Shown one piece after another: positions 6,310 to 8,523 of a stretch of DNA of 8,523 nucleotides. Source of the stretch: Pseudomonadota bacterium (GTDB lineage: Bacteria > Pseudomonadota > Gammaproteobacteria > Burkholderiales > Burkholderiaceae_E). The position numbers and the translations under genes were made by a program. Below the pieces are notes generated by a model that saw only the letters and a program-made list of their open reading frames with translations, did no database searches and was not told the DNA's origin. Within the stretch, counting starts at the first letter, position 1, and every line of letters starts with the position of its first letter. The stretch covers positions 1 to 8,523 of the forward strand of contig JAEWEW010000249.1 of NCBI GenBank assembly GCA_023389175.1, written 5' to 3'.

Positions 6310-7098
6310 ATGCATACCGATCGGGACGCCCTGGCCGCGGCGCGGCCGGACGGGATGGACGAGACCGAATGGGCCCTGCGCCTCGAGCTGGCCGCTTGCT
6401 ACCGGCTGTTCGACCACCTCGGCTGGGCGGAGGCGATCTTCAACCACATCACCGTGCGGGTGCCAAGCCCGGATCCGCAGACGCCGCACTACCTGATCAA
6501 TCCGTTCGGCCTTCACTACAGCGAGGTCACCGCGACCAACCTGGTGAAGATCGACGTGGAAGGCAAGGCCATCTCCGCGAGCGAGCATCCGGTCAATGTC
6601 GCCGGCTTCATCATCCACAGCGCCATCCACCGCGCCCGCGAGGACGCGCACTGCATCATGCATGTGCACACCACCGCCGGCTGTGCGGTGGCCTGCAAGG
6701 AAAGCGGCCTGCGCCAGGACAACTTCTACAGCGTGATCCTGGCGGGCGACCTCGCCTATCACGACTACATGGGCGTCACGACGGATCCGGCGGAGCAACC
6801 GCTGCTGGTGCGCTCGCTCGGCCGGTGCAACCACCTGATCCTGCGCAACCATGGCCTGCTGGTGACCGGGGAGGACATCCCGGTCGCGTTCCAGCGCCTG
6901 TGGACGCTGCAGCGGGCCTGCGAGGTGCAGATCGCAAGCGACGCCGGCCTGGGGCCCAACCGGCAGATCGCGCCGGAGGTGCTTGCGCGGGTGCCGGAGA
7001 CCGTGCGCGGCATGGCCACCGGCACGGTCAGCAACGCGCGCCGCATGTTCGACGCGATGGTGCGTCGCGCCGGTGTCCGCTACGAGGCGTTGGTCTGA
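6310..7098 (+). CDS. Class II aldolase/adducin-family protein with atypical active site
   Basis: A 262-residue cytoplasmic protein with the class II aldolase/adducin fold. FNHITVRVP (44-52) is the conserved N-terminal substrate loop. H118 and H120 (MHVHT) and H181 (NHGLL) are the expected zinc ligands. In fuculose-phosphate aldolase a catalytic glutamate lies 19 residues before the first histidine; here that position falls on G99 in VAGFIIHSAIHRAR. The A-G-F-x-I-H-S-A-I-H form is typical of the adducin-like branch, whose members are often of unknown reaction. A true aldolase role is therefore uncertain; retro-aldol cleavage, decarboxylation or another metal-dependent step on a keto-deoxy-aldarate is speculative. 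The gene has a strong ribosome binding site, follows the aldehyde dehydrogenase after 33 bases, and its TGA overlaps the fumarase ATG by one base. Family membership is secure; function is unknown. Confidence 0.85.
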   Translation: MHTDRDALAAARPDGMDETEWALRLELAACYRLFDHLGWAEAIFNHITVRVPSPDPQTPHYLINPFGLHYSEVTATNLVKIDVEGKAISASEHPVNVAGFIIHSAIHRAREDAHCIMHVHTTAGCAVACKESGLRQDNFYSVILAGDLAYHDYMGVTTDPAEQPLLVRSLGRCNHLILRNHGLLVTGEDIPVAFQRLWTLQRACEVQIASDAGLGPNRQIAPEVLARVPETVRGMATGTVSNARRMFDAMVRRAGVRYEALV

Positions 7099-8513
7099 TG
7101 GACGGCCCGAAGCCCGCGGGGACGCGCCTGGAGCGCGATACCTTCGGCGACATCGCCGTGCCGGCGGACCGGCTCTGGGGCGCACAGACGCAGCGCTCGC
7201 TGCAGAACTTCCGGATCTCGACCGAGCGCCAACCGTTGGAGCTGATCCGCGCGCTCGCCCTGGTCAAGCGCGCGGCGGCGCAGGTGAACGCGGAGCTGGG
7301 CGCGCTCGCGCCGGAGCTCGCGGACGCAGTCGTGCGGGCGGCGGACGAGATCCTCGAAGGGCGGCACGATGCGGAGTTCCCGCTGGTGGTCTGGCAGACC
7401 GGCTCCGGCACGCAGACCAACATGAACCTCAACGAAGTGATCGCCAACCGGGCGAGCGAGCTGCTCGGCGGCGCTCGCGGCCAGGATCGCCGGGTCCATC
7501 CCAACGACCATGTGAATCGCGGCCAGTCTTCGAACGACGTCTTCCCGACCGCGATGAACGTGGCGGTGGCCATGGCCATCACCGAGCGGCTGCTGCCGTC
7601 GCTGCAGGCGCTGCGCGACACGCTTGCCGCCAAGTCGCAGGCTTTCGCGGAGATCGTCAAGATCGGCCGGACCCACCTGCAGGATGCGACGCCGCTCACC
7701 CTCGGCCAGGAGTTCTCCGGCTATGTCGCCCAGCTCGACCACGGCATGCGGCACGTGCGCGATTCGCTTGCGCACCTGCACGAGCTCGCGCTCGGCGGCA
7801 CCGCGGTGGGCACCGGGCTCAACGCGCATCCGCGCTTCGCCGAGCGGGTGGCGGAGGTGATCGCCGGACTCACCGGGCTGCCCTTCGTCACCGCGCCGAA
7901 CAAGTTCGAGTCCCTCGCGGCGGCGGACGCGCAGGTGAGCGCGCACGGCGCGCTCAAGACCGTGGCCGCGAGCCTCATGAAGATCGCCAACGACGTGCGC
8001 TGGCTCGCCAGCGGCCCGCGCAGCGGGCTTGGCGAGATCACCATCCCGGAGAACGAGCCGGGCAGCTCCATCATGCCGGGCAAGGTCAATCCCACCCAGT
8101 GCGAGGCGATGACCATGCTCTGCGCCCAGGTGCTGGGCAACGACGTGGCGATCAACATCGGCGGGGCGAGCGGCAATTTCGAGCTCAACGTCTTCCGGCC
8201 GATGATCGTGCACAACGTGCTCCAGTCGGTGCGGCTCCTTGCCGACGGCACGCGCAGCTTCAACGACCAGTGCGCCGTCGGCATCGAGCCGAACCGGCCG
8301 CGCATCGCGCAGCTGCTGGAGCAGTCGCTGATGCTGGTGACCGCGCTCAATCCGCACATCGGCTACGACCGCGCGGCCGAGATCGCGAAGAAGGCGCACC
8401 GCGAGGGCACGACGCTCAAGGCTGCTGCGCTCGCCTCCGGGTATGTCGACGAGGCGCAGTTCGACGCTTGGGTGCGGCCGGAGGACATGGTCGGGCCGGG
8501 CTCCGGCGGGTAG
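7098..8513 (+). CDS. fumC: Class II fumarate hydratase (FumC type)
   Basis: A 471-residue member of the aspartase/fumarase superfamily, full length for FumC (about 460-470), that would interconvert fumarate and L-malate as a cytoplasmic homotetramer without an iron-sulfur cluster. Visible signatures are SGTQTNMNLNEVIANRA, HPNDHVNRGQSSNDVFPTAM, GRTHLQDATPLTLGQEF with catalytic H193, and the signature loop GSSIMPGKVNP (322-332) containing the catalytic serine. These match fumarase better than aspartase, argininosuccinate lyase or adenylosuccinate lyase. The ATG overlaps the TGA of the aldolase-family gene (TGATG), so the two are translationally coupled. The same frame is open far upstream, but only as an antiparallel-free shadow of the other genes. 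Fumarase inside a sugar-acid operon is unusual; it may be a second, inducible copy, or act on a fumarate-like intermediate. The stop is 10 bases before the window end. Confidence 0.92.
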   Translation: MDGPKPAGTRLERDTFGDIAVPADRLWGAQTQRSLQNFRISTERQPLELIRALALVKRAAAQVNAELGALAPELADAVVRAADEILEGRHDAEFPLVVWQTGSGTQTNMNLNEVIANRASELLGGARGQDRRVHPNDHVNRGQSSNDVFPTAMNVAVAMAITERLLPSLQALRDTLAAKSQAFAEIVKIGRTHLQDATPLTLGQEFSGYVAQLDHGMRHVRDSLAHLHELALGGTAVGTGLNAHPRFAERVAEVIAGLTGLPFVTAPNKFESLAAADAQVSAHGALKTVAASLMKIANDVRWLASGPRSGLGEITIPENEPGSSIMPGKVNPTQCEAMTMLCAQVLGNDVAINIGGASGNFELNVFRPMIVHNVLQSVRLLADGTRSFNDQCAVGIEPNRPRIAQLLEQSLMLVTALNPHIGYDRAAEIAKKAHREGTTLKAAALASGYVDEAQFDAWVRPEDMVGPGSGG

Positions 8514-8523
8514 ATCGCAGGTC

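Noticed and set aside
5181..7097. In-frame extension upstream of fumarase, suggesting a giant fusion protein
   Set aside because: The extension is out of frame with the aldehyde dehydrogenase and aldolase-family genes it overlaps and is low complexity. Fumarase homology begins a few residues after the ATG at 7098, which gives normal FumC length.
7080..8399. 439-codon minus-strand open frame
   Set aside because: It is antisense to fumarase, rich in Arg, His and Val, and has no recognisable motif.
1..8523. CRISPR array, tRNA or rRNA gene, insertion sequence, or defence/toxin system
   Set aside because: I saw no direct-repeat array, cloverleaf-like segment, transposase or terminal inverted repeats. 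All substantial coding regions are assigned to metabolic, transport or regulatory families.

Overview
This is a GC-rich window with dense coding, short or overlapping gene junctions and clear Shine-Dalgarno sites. Every gene resembles proteobacterial families. The mix of a FadR-type regulator, a DctPQM TRAP transporter and an NAD-dependent uronate dehydrogenase fits a soil or plant-associated Pseudomonadota, perhaps Burkholderiales or a high-GC alphaproteobacterium. The taxon is inference; no marker gene is present.

Layout. On the minus strand, a GntR/FCD (FadR-type) regulator (906 to 145) overlaps by 4 bases the start of an M20D-family amidohydrolase that runs off the left edge (148 to 1). 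A 114-base divergent region (907-1020) carries overlapping palindromes next to a plausible promoter for the regulator. On the plus strand there are two tight gene groups. The first is udh (1021-1827), dctP (1867-2850), dctQ (2858-3379) and dctM (3380-4663). A 170-base GC-rich gap with small inverted repeats follows. The second group is an aldehyde dehydrogenase resembling alpha-ketoglutarate semialdehyde dehydrogenase (4834-6276), a class II aldolase/adducin-family protein (6310-7098) and a class II fumarase (7098-8513).

How the genes could work together. The TRAP system would bind an acidic sugar in the periplasm and import it with an ion gradient. Udh would oxidise galacturonate or glucuronate at C1 to the aldarolactone. 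The known oxidative uronate pathway then passes through aldarate and keto-deoxy-aldarate to alpha-ketoglutarate semialdehyde, which the aldehyde dehydrogenase would oxidise to alpha-ketoglutarate, and fumarase sits in the TCA cycle downstream. The lactonase and the dehydratases of that pathway are not in the window and would have to lie elsewhere. The role of the aldolase-like protein is open, because the residue aligned with the catalytic glutamate of true class II aldolases appears to be glycine.

Overall this looks like a uronate (or related acid-sugar) import and catabolism locus built from known families. I see no mobile element, CRISPR array, RNA gene or clearly unprecedented system. The points worth checking are the atypical aldolase, the embedded fumarase, the regulator-hydrolase coupling and the candidate operator.
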